Below the pieces are notes generated by a model that saw nothing but the letters and a program-made list of their open reading frames with translations, was not told the DNA's origin and did no database searches. Made by a program: the position numbers and the translations under genes. A DNA stretch of 64,000 nucleotides from Spinacia oleracea (Eukaryota; Streptophyta; Magnoliopsida; Caryophyllales; Amaranthaceae), in contig NC_079489.1 in NCBI RefSeq assembly GCF_020520425.1, forward strand, positions 80,792,810 to 80,856,809, given 5' to 3'. This document shows, piece by piece, positions 47,331 through 59,659 of this stretch. The stretch's first letter is position 1. Each line of letters opens with the position of its first letter.

Positions 47331-48973
47331 AAGGCATTACGAATAGAATAAAAGTATGACAAAATAGAAAAATCGTAGTAAAAAAGAGTAGTAATAAATC
47401 AGTAAGATTCTGACAACAGAACCAATTCCTAAACCATTGTTTCCTTGAGATTGGAATTGTTATACGGTACAAAATATTATGCAGCAAGTTATGCTCTGAT
47501 ATGCAGCATCAACATATTCCCAATTTACCAGACTGAAAAGAATTTGCAGTAAGAAAACATGTAAAACAGAAGAATACTAAGATCTAAACTTTTAAAAGGG
47601 ATCAATTTATAAACATATTCAATGTCAGCTAAGAAAGATTACAAAATATACAGCCTCTAATATAATAAACCAAAAAGCCCTCAGCTGATCGTTCTTAACT
47701 AAACAAATATGTTTCAACTAAACTGATCAAAAGATATCAACTAAAACAAAAAGTAGCAACAAAATTAGAGGATGAATTCAGGCAAGCAATACCTAGGATC
47801 CAGGAGGTATAGCAATCGATGCCGTCTTTCATCCGGGATTTCCGAAATTTTCTTCCTATGAAATCGAACGAAAAGAAAACATAAAAGAAGTGTGATACAT
47901 GTGGAGTTTTAGTTGGGAGATAACCATGTCTACATACACAATCACCAGACAAATACAAAAACAGAATTCCTCACAATCAATAAGCAAAATCATATGATTG
48001 AAAATATGGAATTTTAGTTCCATAAATCTACGAATTAGGTAAAACTTTCCCGGGATCAAGGAAACAGGTAATCATATTAAGAAGTCTTAGCCAAGAAACC
48101 AAGACCACAACAAAAATACTCTTCATGTTCCGACTCAAACAGACTGAAGACCAAAGTATTTGCAGTAAGATACTTTAAAGTAAAAGAGAAATATTCCAAC
48201 GAAAATGAGAAGAATTAAAACATAAGAGACAAATAATCTAGAAAAATAAGGAACATAAGGTGGCAAGAATGGGACACGAAAAGTGTTATTACCGAAAGCT
48301 AGGCCGATTAAACAAAACAATCAAATTATCAAATATTTTATGATAATAATTATGAATTAACCATTCTAGTGGAATTGAGCAATCTGAATATGTAAATTGG
48401 TAATAGTGTACGAAAATTAAACATGAAAAATCAGTACAAACATGAAAAATTAGCCAGGAGATGATTTATGCACCGACTTAAATTCAATTAAATCCTACTT
48501 TATTAAATGCACCGACTATAATCAACCTAGATCAACATAATAACACCAATTCTCTTAAAATAAAACAATAATTAGTACTACTAATTACAACGAACTTAGT
48601 AATGATCTGATCCAAAACAAAAGATCAGACATGAACAAAATCAAATCCATAACAACAAATTATCATCAAACCCAGTAAAAATAACAGAAACTCAACCCGC
48701 AAAGATAGCAGGGAAACCCCACTTAATTCACAGTAACTCAATTAGCACTAATTTGAGACAAAAACCATCAATTAAGGTGATTAAGGCATAAAATAAAAAC
48801 CCATAAACACGAAAATGTAAGACATGATGAACAGTCAGCAGAGTGATCAACAAACCCAGCAAATCAGTACGTTATTGCAGTAAAAAAAACTGCATAAAAT
48901 TCAATTAACACAAAGTAGTTGTATAAGTGAGGTGAAGACACTGATGAAAGTCCTATAACATCAACCAGATTAC
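47331..48973. other. AT-rich Helitron interior, nothing firmly identified
   Basis: Intron-like AT-rich sequence on the minus strand. Short open frames (for example 47737-47958 and 48135-48320) were not recognised. Confidence 0.5.
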
Positions 48974-49377
48974 CAGAGAAGCTAGTGCATTCTACATGCC
49001 AATTCGTTGTGCTCGTCGAAGCTGATCCCAGCTTTATTGTCAGACTTATCACCCTGTAAGAATAACTCTGATGTTAATATCCAAGAACATCAAACAGTGA
49101 AAAAATAACAAATTCACCACAAAAATTTCATAGTGATCAGCTAAAAAAATAATAAGCTCAAAGTAATTGGGGATTTTTTTTAAGAGATACCCAGATGAGA
49201 AAATGAATCAAATTGACCGCATACATGAAGAATTAGAAATAAGAATGTAATTTTTTTTCAATTGATTGACAAAAGATTGTATTTTACAATCAATTAGCCA
49301 TTTAAAAAAATGGTAAGATGATATTCATAGTTTTATACCTGATGAAGAATAGTTTCATGCCTGATGAATGAAGCCAT
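48974..49377 (-). pseudogene. Two exon-like pieces of an unrecognised captured gene
   Basis: Piece one (49339-49377) reads MASFIRHETILHQ, followed by a GT donor. Piece two (49053-48974), after a TTCTTACAG acceptor, reads GDKSDNKAGISFDEHNELAC in the joined frame and then meets a stop. A donor (CTCTG-GTAATC) follows. The splice sites look genuine but the stop implies decay or a wrong frame. Identity unknown. Confidence 0.35.
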
Positions 49378-49487
49378 TGCCTCTGTAAAACTTCACCCAA
49401 AAAAAAAAAATCCAAATTCAGATAACACGAAATTGACATAAGTGAAGAAAAATTCTCTGATTAATCGAAAATAAAAAATTGGGAAAC

Positions 49488-49796
49488 TGATGTGGGAAGT
49501 TTAAATAAAGGACCGTTGCTTTTGGCGGGAAAATTTGTTAAGCCTTTTTGTTTGTTATTTCCTGAATTTTAGGAGTTTGTTAAGAAATTGGTTAGCTGTT
49601 TTTTGGCAGCATTATATTAAGACCAATTGTACATTTCATTTTTAATCAATGAATGAAATGCGTATTCTCCTAATCTCTCTCTTCTCTTTCTAAAACTCTC
49701 CCACTTTTCTCTTTCTTCTTCTTAATATTCTTCTTCTTCTCTCTTAATCAAATCTGACTGATCACGATCAAAGGCGAGCTTGAAGCTCCCTTATCA
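49488..49796 (+). repeat. 5' LTR of Reina-type element
   Basis: 309 bp, TG...CA ends. Contains a CT-rich stretch typical of the R/U5 leader. Confidence 0.93.
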
Positions 49797-49797
49797 T

Positions 49798-49810
49798 TGG
49801 TATCAGAGCC
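49798..49810 (+). promoter_or_regulatory. Primer-binding site (initiator Met tRNA)
   Basis: TGGTATCAGAGCC lies one base after the LTR and is the canonical complement to plant initiator tRNA-Met. Confidence 0.9.
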
Positions 49811-49877
49811 ACTCCGTTGCTCGATCTCTTGCTTAAACTCGTGCTGATCCACTCTGGCTACTAGAAGGAGGGCAGCA

Positions 49878-52800
49878 ATGGATGAACAATTCAAAAATCT
49901 GGAAAAACGTTTGGAGGAACAAAGCTCCAAATTAGAGGATCAAAATCGAAGGATTGATCAAAAGTTTGATGAGATGATGAAACTGATGCAAGCCTTCAAG
50001 GATTATGCGAACATCAATGATGATAATTCCTTTTCCAGCTCGAGGCATCACTCTCCTAGACCTCTAGGTATGAATCCAAAACTTTAATTCCCTAAATTTG
50101 ATGGTACCAACCCTAGGATTTGGGTAAAAAAATGCTGCAAGTATTTTTCATTGTGCAAAATTCCTGATGAACAACGAGTAGATTTAGCTTCTCTTAATAT
50201 GATTGATAAGGCTGAAGGGTGGATGATGAATTACTTGGCTGTTAGGAAAAGTATAATAGTTGATTGGAATGATTTTGTAGCAGATTTATATGTTAGATTC
50301 AGGGATAATTCAGCTCATAATGTTGTGGAAAACTTTAATAAGTTGCAGCAAACTGGCACACTTGAGGACTATATTGATGAGTTTGAGAACTTGAGATCTA
50401 ACATGATGATGAACAACCATATTTTACCAGATGCATATATCCTTGAAAGTTTTGTTGGTGGATTAAAATCAACTGTTAAACCCTTTGTTAAAGCTTTTGA
50501 ACCTGATTGCATTGGTGAGGCCATTGATTTGGCTAGATTATAGGGGGAGAATCTGCTGGTTAACACCCCTAAACAATCTTACAAACAGCCAATCTATAAT
50601 CCTAAACCCTTACAATCTGTACCTATCTTATCCAACACCAAACCACCCCTTCTTCCAACTCCACAAACCAAGTCAAACACAACCCTGTCCCTAACCAAAT
50701 ATCCACAACAAAGAACCAAAAATTTCAAGTACATTCCAGCACATGTGAGACAGGAAAAGATTGCCAAAGGTTTGTGCTATTATTGTGACTCACCTTATGA
50801 CAGAAACCATAAGTGCCAGTTTAGGGAGCCACAACTATTTACAATAGAGATTCCAGGAGATGTAGAGGAACTCAGTGATGTGGAGGAACTGGATTTGGGT
50901 GAAAAAGAAGTTGGTGAACCCCAAATATCAATGAGTGCTCTCTCTGGTAGTCAAGGATTTAGTACCATGAGAGTGAGGGGAATTGTGAAAGGGAAGTCCA
51001 TACAAATATTGATTGACTCTGGCAGCACTCACAATTTTGTGGATTTAAATGTGGCTCAAAAATTGGGTTGTGTTGTGGAGAAAATACCACCACAAGCCAT
51101 CACTGTGGCTGATGGCAATCATTTAGATCCTGCTGAAAGGCATTCCCAGTAAGAAAATGAAGGTTATTGAAGGAGAACCTTCCCCTAAGTTGTTTCATAC
51201 AGCAGCACACTTATGTTTGATTCAGGTACAGGATTCCACTTACCTAAACACAGAATCTACTGAGACATCTTTTCATTCTATCTCCACATGTGATGAGTTA
51301 GAGGAGCTCAAACTCAACTATAAATGTGTATTTGATGATCCTGTTGACTTACCTCCTTTGAGGGGGGTCTTTGATCATTCTATCCCTCTTCTGCCAGATG
51401 CAAATCCAGTTAATATTAGACCCTACAGGTACCCACTCAAGCAAAGGGATGTTATTGAGCAGTTGGTGCAAGAAATGTTAGATAGAGGCATTATTCAAAA
51501 TAGTGCTTCCCCTTTTGCTTCTCCTGTAGTTTTGGTGGGGAAGAAAGATGGTACTTGGAGGTTATGTGTTGATTATAGGGAGCTTAATAATAGAACAGTT
51601 AAGAACAAATTTCCAATCCCTGTGATAGATGAGTTGTTGGATGAATTATCTGGTGCAGCTGTTTTTTCTAAGTTGGATTTAAGGGCTGGGTATCATCAGA
51701 TGAGAGTCACTCCTTCTGACATATACAAGACAACTTTTAAAACACATACAGGCCATTATGAGTTCTTGGATATGCCCTTTGGCCTTACCAATGCACCAGC
51801 ATCCTTTCAGAATTGGATGAACCAGGTGTTCAAACCCCTCTTAAGAAAGTGTGTTTTGGTATTTTTTGATGACATTTTAGTCTACAGCAAGACACTTGAT
51901 GATCACTGGACTCACCTTGCACTTCTGTTTGATTTGATGAAAGCTGACCAAATGTTTGCTAAGCTTAGCAAATGTGTTTTTTCCACTGACAAAGTGGAGT
52001 ACTTAGGTCACTTTATATCTCACAGTGGTGTACAAACTGATCCAAACAAGATTAATGCAGTCCAGAGTTGGCCAGTTCCTGCTACTTTAAAGGAACTTAG
52101 AGGATTCTTGGGGTTAGCAGGCTATTACAGGAAGTTTGTGAAAGGTTATGCCATGATTAGTAAGCCACTCACAGACCAATTAAAGAAGGGCAGTTTCAAT
52201 TGGTGTGATAAAACTCAGCTGGCTTTTGAGACTCTCAAGACAGCACTTGTTACAGCACCTGTGCTTGTTGTCCCTAATTTTGAGAAACAATTTATTGTAG
52301 AAACAGATGCATCTCAGAAAGGAATTGGAGCAGTTTTGATGCAAGATGGGCACCCTTTGGCTTTTATAAGCAGGTCTTTGGGCCCTAAGTGGCAACAACT
52401 GTCAGTATATGAAAAGGAGTTGTTGGCAATTGTATTTGCTGTTCAGAAATGGGAGAAATATCTCATTGGTAATCACTTCATCATTAGAACAGACCAAAAA
52501 AGCCTTAAATGGTTGCTTCAGTAGAAAATTTCAACACCTTTTCAACAATTTTGGTTGTCTAAGTTAATGGGGTTTGATTATGAAATTCAGTATAAAAGTG
52601 GGAAGGAAAATGTGGCAGCTGATGCTCTTTCTAGGGTTCACGGAGCTGAAGTTTTGTTCATGGCACTTTCTATTGTTGATTCAAATCTGTCCACCTTGAT
52701 TCTGGCAAGCTATCAACTTGATGATGCTCTCAAAGCTGCCATTCAATCCCTTACTGATGGTTTTCCAGTAGAAGGGTTTGCATTACAGAATGGTTTGCTT

Positions 52801-53644
52801 AGAAAGAAAAACAAGATTTTGGTGGGACCAGATAATGAGCTTAAGAAAAAAATCATTGGTTGGCTTCATACTTCACCTGAGAGTGGACATGGTGGTAGAG
52901 AACTCACTCTTTACAGGGTCAGGTCCATTTTTACTTGGAAAGGGTTGACCAAAGATGTCAAACACTTTATTAGACATTGTGTGACTTGTCAAGCTTCCAA
53001 ATTTGACAATTCAGCTTACCCTGGACTACTTCAGCCATTGCCTATTCCAGAAGAGGTTTGGGTTGATGTATCCATGGATTTTATCACTGGACTTCCCAAA
53101 TAGAAGTCTGCTCAGAAGGGAAAGAATGATTGACACTCTTAAGTTTCATTTGGCTAAAGCACAAGAGAGGATGAAAGTTCAGGCTGATAAACATAGGACT
53201 GAGAGAGTTTTCAGCATTGGTGATTGGGTTTGGTTGAAGTTGCAAGCATACAGGCAACAAACTGTGCAAAGGAGATCCAATCAGAAACTGGCACATCAGC
53301 TTTATGGTCCATTTAAAGTTTTGGCTGCTGTGGGAAAAGTGGCTTACGAACTGCAATTACCTGTGGATGCCAAAATTCATGATGTCTTTCATGTGTCATA
53401 GTTAAAGATGTTTAGGGGTTCCCTTCCTGTAGCATCCCATATTCCAGATTGGTTTCAAGGTATTGATTTAGCTCACGCTCCTCTCAAACCTGCTGCTGTT
53501 CGTCAGACAAGAGTAGTGAAGTTTCAGAATGCACCACAGGTCTAGTACTTGGTTCAGTGGCAAGGTTTTGCTGCACATGAAGCCACTTGGGAAGTAGCTG
53601 CTGATTTTGAGGCTAAGTTTCCATCTTTTGTTCTGCAGACTTGA
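49878..53644 (+). pseudogene. Reina gypsy Gag-Pol, broken and lacking integrase core
   Basis: Starts MDEQFKNLEKRLEEQ (coiled-coil Gag start). Then come Gag (50088-50543), zinc knuckle CYYCDSPYDRNHKC (about 50780-50820), protease ILIDSGSTHNFVDL (about 51010), reverse transcriptase with FFDDILVYS (about 51870), RNase H with ETDASQKGIGAVL (about 52300), and the integrase zinc domain HFIRHCVTCQAS (about 52970). After MDFITGLPK (53099) the rest of the DDE core is missing and the frame resumes at IDTLKFHLAKAQERMK, followed by a C-terminal chromodomain LVQWQGFAAHEATWEV (about 53552-53600). Seven in-frame stops (50085, 50541, 51150, 52522, 53101, 53399, 53542) plus a frameshift near 51150 are present. 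It cannot make active integrase. Confidence 0.9.
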
Positions 53645-53656
53645 GGACAAGTCTGT

Positions 53657-53671
53657 TAAGGAGGGGAGTTA
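53657..53671 (+). promoter_or_regulatory. Polypurine tract of Reina-type element
   Basis: TAAGGAGGGGAGTTA directly precedes the 3' LTR at 53672. Confidence 0.85.
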
Positions 53672-53980
53672 TGATGTGGGAAGTTTAAATAAAGGACCGT
53701 TGCTTTTGGCGGGAAAATCTGTTAAGCCTTTTTGTTTGTTATTTCCTGAATTTTAGGAGTTTGTTAAGAAATTGGTTAGCTGTTTTTTGGCAGCATTATA
53801 TTAAGACCAATTGTACATTTCATTTTTAATCAATGAATGAAATGCGTATTCTCCTAATCTCTCTCTTCTCTTTCTAAAACTCTCCCACTTTTCTCTTTCT
53901 TCTTCTTAATATTCTTCTTCTTCTCTCTTAATCAAATCTGACTGATCACCATTAAAGGCGAGCTTGAAGCTCCCTTATCA
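53672..53980 (+). repeat. 3' LTR of Reina-type element
   Basis: 309 bp. It differs from the 5' LTR at about three positions (for example aatttg/aatctg and acgatc/accatt). Confidence 0.93.
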
Positions 53981-53985
53981 GAAAC

Positions 53986-54707
53986 TCAACTGGTTAGATG
54001 ATGATGAGGGTTTTGATTTTTGAAGAGATTCAACGTGAAAAGGGCCGACCGATGCTGCCTCGGTTGCTGTATCATACTTGATATCCTTCAAATTATTGCC
54101 GGAATACTCGATATCGGTTGCCTAATGATTTTGCACCTAGTAATTTTGAGAGAAAACCAAATCAGAATCAAACCCAAATAGATCCAGTGCCCGCAAAAGG
54201 TTTCAATGACGGCGGAGGAGTTTAAGGGGGCGGTGGGGCTACCATGTGGGCTGACAATTGGGTCCCACATGACGGCGATGGGGAAGCCGAGGAGGGCCCA
54301 TAATGAGAATTGAAGGAACCGAGTATATCTCTAGGGAAGGATGTGACGGTGTCGCAGGTTTTGGTGGAGCTGAGGCGGGAGAAGGTGGTTAGAAGGGAGG
54401 AGGCGGCGAGGTTTTTGAACTTCAATCCTAGGATTAAAGGGGATTGGAGTGACAAACTGGAAACTGAAATGAACCACTATCTTCGAGGGCAGTGGCGGGC
54501 CGCCGTTCGTTGGCCGAAGAGGGGAGAAATTGGTATTGTGAGGAGAGAGAACAGTGAGGAGAAAGAAAAGTGAGAGTGAAAGAAGCGGCGGAGGAGGGAC
54601 GCAAAGGGTTCGAGTGCAAGAGGTGGGGGGTATTTTAGTCTTTTTCATGGTGGACACAAAAAGTTAAGTTACTAAAATAACCTCAGGAGATGGCTTATAT
54701 AATAGAG
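53986..54707 (-). other. 5' part of the Helitron with gene-leader-like sequence
   Basis: Minus strand from 54660 down has a CT-rich leader-like stretch and overlapping Ser/Pro-rich open frames (54222-54455, 54331-54657). No family was recognised. The text resembles a captured promoter/first exon, as at 42600-42880 in the other Helitron. Confidence 0.4.
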
Positions 54708-54708
54708 A

Positions 54709-55075
54709 TGCTTGTTCTCCTTTGGTTTTGTATCCAGACAAGTTTCCATATGCCGGAAAATCATTTATGGTACAAAAAACCATAGCTCGCAATGTAAAGC
54801 TTGAGTTGGTGTGTGCATCGAACATTGAAACACCTTCATTCCACAATAATTTCAAATCATCTATGAGTGGAGTCAGATACACATCTATGTTATTTCCAGG
54901 TTGCCTAGGCCCCGAGGTGAGGAGTGATAACATGATATGCTTCTGCTTTATACACAACCATGGAGGAAGATTATAAATTGCTAGAAGAACCGACCATGTG
55001 CTATGTTGACTGCTTAGAGTTCCATATAAATTCACACCATCTGCACATAAAGCAAGCCATAGATTTCTAACCTCC
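54709..55075 (-). pseudogene. CACTA TNP2-like transposase, N-terminal part
   Basis: Minus strand reads LYGTLSSQHSTW, LPPWLCIKQKHIMLSLL, GPRQPGNNIDVYLTPLIDDL and TINDFPAYGNLSGYKTKGEQA. This is the best conserved block of TNP2 transposases. Left it meets the Helitron's A/T junction. Right it is cut by the TAT-like LTR at 55076. The frame is open throughout this piece. Confidence 0.92.
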
Positions 55076-57164
55076 TGTAGGGGTTATTTTTCATGTACTT
55101 GCCTTTTTTTCCCCTACGGGGGCGGTTATTTTAGAAACGTTTCATATCTTTGTAGTTTGAAGGAGTCGCCACCAAACATTATTTAGGGTCTCGTTTGGAA
55201 AGACCGAAAAGGTGACTCTATTAGGATAAGGCATTGAATCTTAGAAACGGATGGGTGAGATCCGTGCAAGGGAACGAGATGCTTATTCCACGAGCTTTAA
55301 AAATGATTTAAATGCGTGGCACAACATTTTCGAAAATACCCTAGTTTAGACTATGTGGGTTTGAATTTAGAACAAATCGAATTTCTAGTTTGTATTGTGG
55401 TCACTTTGCTTTAAAGTTAATTTAAGGGAACCTAAGATCGGTTTGTCCAAATATTATCTTTGTTAAGCGTGGGGTAACCTTGTATCTTGTTGTATTTAGC
55501 ATGTTAGGTGATGAAAGCAATACGCAAGTAAAGCAACATCACAATGCAAAATAGGTGCGGAATTAGTAAAGCACAAGACCACCTAGAAATGGACTAGGAG
55601 GTAGAACCACATTGCCTAGAAGGACTAGGAAAGTAAAGTTGCGGAATTGAAATTGCATAATTGAAAGTGCGGAGTTGAAATTGCATAATTGAAAGTGCGG
55701 AATTGGAATTGCATAATTGAAAGTGCGGTATTGAACTTGCATAATTGAAAGTGCGGTATTGAACTTGAATTTTAGCACATGAGATCCAAACGCCAAACGA
55801 CTCCTTAAAAATAAGTGCGCCCGACACGGACTCAAAGCAAAAATCTCTACTTTAGGTCAAGTTGCTCGACCTAAAGTGTCTTCGATTTTGAACATAGAAC
55901 TTGAACTTGAAAAGTTTGAATCTTGAAATATTGGACTTGAAATATTGAACTTCAAATGTTGAACTTTGAAATATTGAACTTGAACTTGAAATATTGAATT
56001 TAAGAGTCTTGAATCTCAAAGATTGGACCTTTTAATGTTGAAAAGGCTTGCTCTTTGATGAGCTCTTATTTTGAAATGATCCTAGTTTAAGGAAGTGATT
56101 GCAAACAACCCTAAACATTATCGGATCTTGAAATTTGAAGAATGGAGTCTTGAATCTCAAAGATTAAACCTTTAAACATTAGAAAGCCATCATCTTTGAT
56201 TACTCCATGTTTTGAAGGTGATTCTAGTTCAAAGAAGTGATTACAAACAACTTTGAACATCATTGAATCTTGAAAGTTTGTATTTTTGTATCACATAAAG
56301 TTTGGATTTTGTAAGAAATGTATGATTGTTGTAAATGACACTTTTAGGATTAAAAATGCCAACTTACTAATCATTTTTGAAAGAGAAAATCAAAGAAACA
56401 TGATTGATTAGGGGTGGGATTCGGAATTACCTAGTTAGGTTTAGGCAAGAATTCCTTTTAGAGCTCCCAATTGCTTAGAACTTGAAAATTGTATGTGATT
56501 TTGGAGGATTTTTGTATTTTTTATTTGAGTGGCAATTTTTGTATTACGACGCTGTGTTTTGATTTTTGCCTCCCCATAATGCTCAGAATTAGGGGTTTAA
56601 ATAGGAGAAGCGGCTGCTAAACGCCAGCTCACGTCAGCGTCCAGCGCAGCTGCCACCGCCAGGCGCTGATGACGTGGCGCAGAAGCTGCCAAACAAGGAC
56701 GAAAGATGTCGTCCTTGTTTTGGCTTGTAATGGTGTACCTTCGTACGAATCGTATGAAGTTGGCACGTAGTGTTTTCTTCATGATTAAGGAAGTTTGCGA
56801 CTAAAAACTAGCCATTTTCGGGGTTTTGAACTCGATTTTACGGGACGAGGCCCGGCTTGCTCGGTTTTGTGGGTCGGCGCCCGAATTTGGATTGCTTAGT
56901 GTCATTTCGACTGGAAAAGGCATTGTAAAACCAATGGCATAGCCCATTGGGTGAGATTGTACTTGGATTTTGAAATTTATTTTTGGAAATTGTATTTTGT
57001 ACCGAGTTCCGGAATGGGAACGGCCTCGGGGATTGGATTTTAGCTCTTGGATTTTGGAAATATTCTTAGTAATTGGGACTTCCGCACGGAGTTGCTCCAA
57101 CCGCCTAATAAGGATAATTGTATCATCATCATCCCAATGGGGAGACACAAATTAGGTTTCTACA
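55076..57164 (-). repeat. 3' LTR of TAT-like element
   Basis: 2089 bp, TGTAGGGG ... TTTCTACA. On the minus strand it is preceded by the purine tract AAAGTGGGGGCTTC. It contains 28-bp repeats near 55640 and a degenerate stretch of 'gaacttgaa/attgaactt' words (55890-56040). Confidence 0.85.
55641..55770. repeat. 28-bp tandem repeat inside LTR
   Basis: gcataattgaaagtgcgg recurs at 55655, 55683, 55711 and 55739, a strict 28-bp spacing. The overlapping small open frames on the minus strand are produced by it. Confidence 0.9.
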
Positions 57165-58385
57165 GAAGCCCCCACTTTGACTGAGCGTTCGGTTAGGAAA
57201 ACGCAAGTCAAAGTTTTCGACTCCTGACGGAGAACGGTCAAGATGTTCTGCAATCAAGACCATTCTTTCTACACCGATAACTGCACAAAACAGGCATTAG
57301 AAAAAGGGATAGAGTCTACCTCCGCTCGGTTATGACGACTCTGACTTGTACTTGTACTGCACTTCCGCCTTTGGTTTAGGACGGAGCTTGGCATCGAAAC
57401 TTTTGAATTTTGAACGCTTGAATTTTGAATTCTGAATTTTGAATACCCGGAATTGATCCGTTGGGGATGTGCTTCACCGGGGATAAGAGCTTTTTATTGG
57501 CCCTTAAGATTTTGAAATTTCGGCTCACTTTCCTGGGAGCTTGGGTCCGTTGGGAGTTGAACGCCTAAATTTTTGTATTTTTTGGACTTTGTATTCTTGA
57601 AATGCTCATCTGTTTGTACTTGGAGATACAGGTATATACCCGTATTTTCATAGGATAGCATGATTTGACGTTTGATGCCTGGTGTAGAAAACCGTAGCAG
57701 CAAAGGCGTGCAATCAGCACGGAGGACCGTGCGCTGAAGATTCCTGCGCATGTAGCAGGTAAGGGATGGGCGCTGAGCTCGGAGTTTAGCTCGGGGTTGT
57801 GATATAAAAGCTCCCCTTGCCATGCCATTTTGAAGAGCAATCACTTGTTCTCTCTCAAAGGTCGATCACTCTCCCCTTGATCTTGTTCTTTCCTTGTCCA
57901 TGTAACTATTTCATGTTTTGCTTATGAAATAATATCTAGGATTGCATGTAGCTTTGATTGATTTTTTTGCACTTTGAAATGATGATTGCATGATATTAGG
58001 CTTCTTTAATCTTGTACAAAATTGTTTGATAGCCACTTGAACTTGAACTGTTGGAACTTGTAGATTTGAATTTTTGAATTTTTCCTTGAACTTGTATACC
58101 TGCTTCGGCATAGACAGCCTAGGAAAATCCTCTCCTTCGTCTTCACAATCATAGGAGATGGCTTGCACCTGGCTTGTATATTGTAGAGATTAGGTTGCAT
58201 GGAAAATCCTCTCCTTCGTCTTCACAATCATAGGATATGACTTGCACCAAGGGAGTTTGCTTGGCTCCTGGAGGTAGGGGCAAGGTCTTGTTGTTGACCA
58301 TATTCTGGATCAAATGCTTAAGCTTGTAGCAATCTTCAATGTCATGGCCCTTCCCCTTATGGTATTTGCAATGTGCTGCAGGATC
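57165..58385 (-). other. Short region between gag and 3' LTR of TAT-like element
   Basis: 1.2 kb without pol domains. Holds a direct repeat of ggaaaatcctctcctt (58121 and 58201) and a TATA-like gtgatataaaag at about 57800 in plus orientation. No gene was recognised. Confidence 0.6.
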
Positions 58386-59485
58386 TCAACTCTTGGATCT
58401 TTTTTCGATTGGAGGATCGGGTGTAGGACCGATTGGGGTGATGACTTTCTTTTCGACCACTCGGTCAAATGCTTCACTGTAAGACATTCCGAGGTTATTT
58501 AAGACCCTTTGCGGCCTGCCTTGAAAGTTGCGCTGATTGGTGCTATTCTTCAAATTGTTCCTCTTTGGACCTTGAGGAGCTTCTAGGGCGTTGACCTCGT
58601 GGACCTTTTGTGTTGCTTCAGTTTTCTCACCCTTCCACTTTTCAGCTTGTGGAGTTGGTGCTAATGGTGCTTTCACCAGATCGTCCTCTATATCGACTCC
58701 GATGTCGTAGGTTCTCTTGAAGCTTTCCAAGCCTAAGTACTTCATGTGAGTATTGTATTTCAGAAGAAGTCCAGAAATAAATATCTTGACCAATTCTCTC
58801 TTGGAGGGTCGGGTCACCATTTGGGTTGCCATTTCTCTCCACCGGTTGAGGTAATTAGTGAAACCCTCTTGGGGCCCTTGCCTGAGAACCTCTAACTCCC
58901 TTAGAGTAGTTTGAAGTTGAATATTGGGCTGATACTGCTCCATGAATGCTCGAGCGACCGCTTCCCATGTACTGGTTTGATGCTCTTTGAGTGAGTAATA
59001 CCACTTCTGGCAGACATGTTCTAGGGACATAGGGAATACCACAGGGTATAGCTCGAGTTCGACCCCCTTAATGGCCATTGTAGCTCTGTAGTTCTTGAGA
59101 TAATATTTGGGATTGTCAGTCGACTTGAATTTGGAATGTCATTGGCTGAGAATTTGTCTGGCAGGTTTGCTTTTCCCTTGAGGTTGTCCTCCATTGAGTT
59201 ATCGAAATAGTTCTCTTGATTGGTAACCTTGTTAACCAGGCTTTCGATCTTCTTGGCCAGGTCATCGGTGGGTGCGGCCTGCTCCACAACACCCAAGCGG
59301 TTGCTCACATTCTCCAGGTTGGTATTGAGGTTGGCTACGGCGGCCATGAGCTGAGTGATTTGATCGACAATGGCCATTTGAATTGATTCTTGAAAGGGAC
59401 TTGAAGCTTGATTTGTAGAAGGTGAGTTGACTGCTTGCTCGATACCGGCTATAAAGGAATCTAGGGCTGATGGAGTTCTCCTCAA
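58386..59485 (-). pseudogene. TAT/Ogre-like Gag, frameshifted
   Basis: N-terminal piece (59021-59485) reads MRRTPSALDSFIAGIEQAV with a coiled-coil-like middle. The core (58386-59078) has HVCQKWYYSLKEHQTSTWEA, FMEQYQPNIQLQTTLRELE, GFTNYLNRWREMATQM and ELVKIFISGLL, which is the retrotransposon Gag fold of TAT-type gypsy elements. A frameshift lies near 59080-59150. There is no zinc knuckle before the end. Confidence 0.8.
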
Positions 59486-59659
59486 CCTTTCTCCTCTTCG
59501 GCGAACCCACAGGATCTTAGACTCCTAGTTAGGACACACCACATAACTTTAGAATTTGGACTTCCCGACACATGATATGATATGCATGCAATGAATGAGA
59601 CCTAGAATTGACTCTAAGTGCCACTCTGAAGATTCGAGATTTTGGATTTTGTAATTGTA

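Larger units (their letters stand above)
49488..53980 (+). mobile_element. Reina-type chromovirus (Ty3/gypsy), internally deleted
   Basis: LTRs 49488-49796 and 53672-53980 (309 bp each, about three differences) run TGATGTGGGAAG ... CTCCCTTATCA. The target duplication GAAAC is perfect (49483-49487, 53981-53985). Primer-binding site and polypurine tract are present. It inserted into the Helitron, so it is younger than that. The total of 4493 bp is shorter than a normal Reina element because most of the integrase core is missing. Confidence 0.93.
46047..54708 (-). mobile_element. Helitron inserted in the CACTA transposase
   Basis: The minus-strand 5' end is TCTCTATTATATAAG (from 54708). The 3' end is hairpin GCACGC-ATC-GCGTGC, then ATATAATA and CTAG at 46047. 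Host bases are A (54709) and T (46046), with no duplication. Removing it rejoins the transposase frame exactly (KGEQA + CPICEED). Total 8662 bp, or about 4.16 kb without the gypsy element inside. No Rep/helicase was seen, so it is non-autonomous. It carries exon-like fragments in its own orientation. Confidence 0.9.

Noticed and set aside
57790..57930. TATA-like gtgatataaaag with CT-rich leader, as a possible host gene start
   Set aside because: No following coding sequence; lies between Gag and 3' LTR of the TAT-like element.
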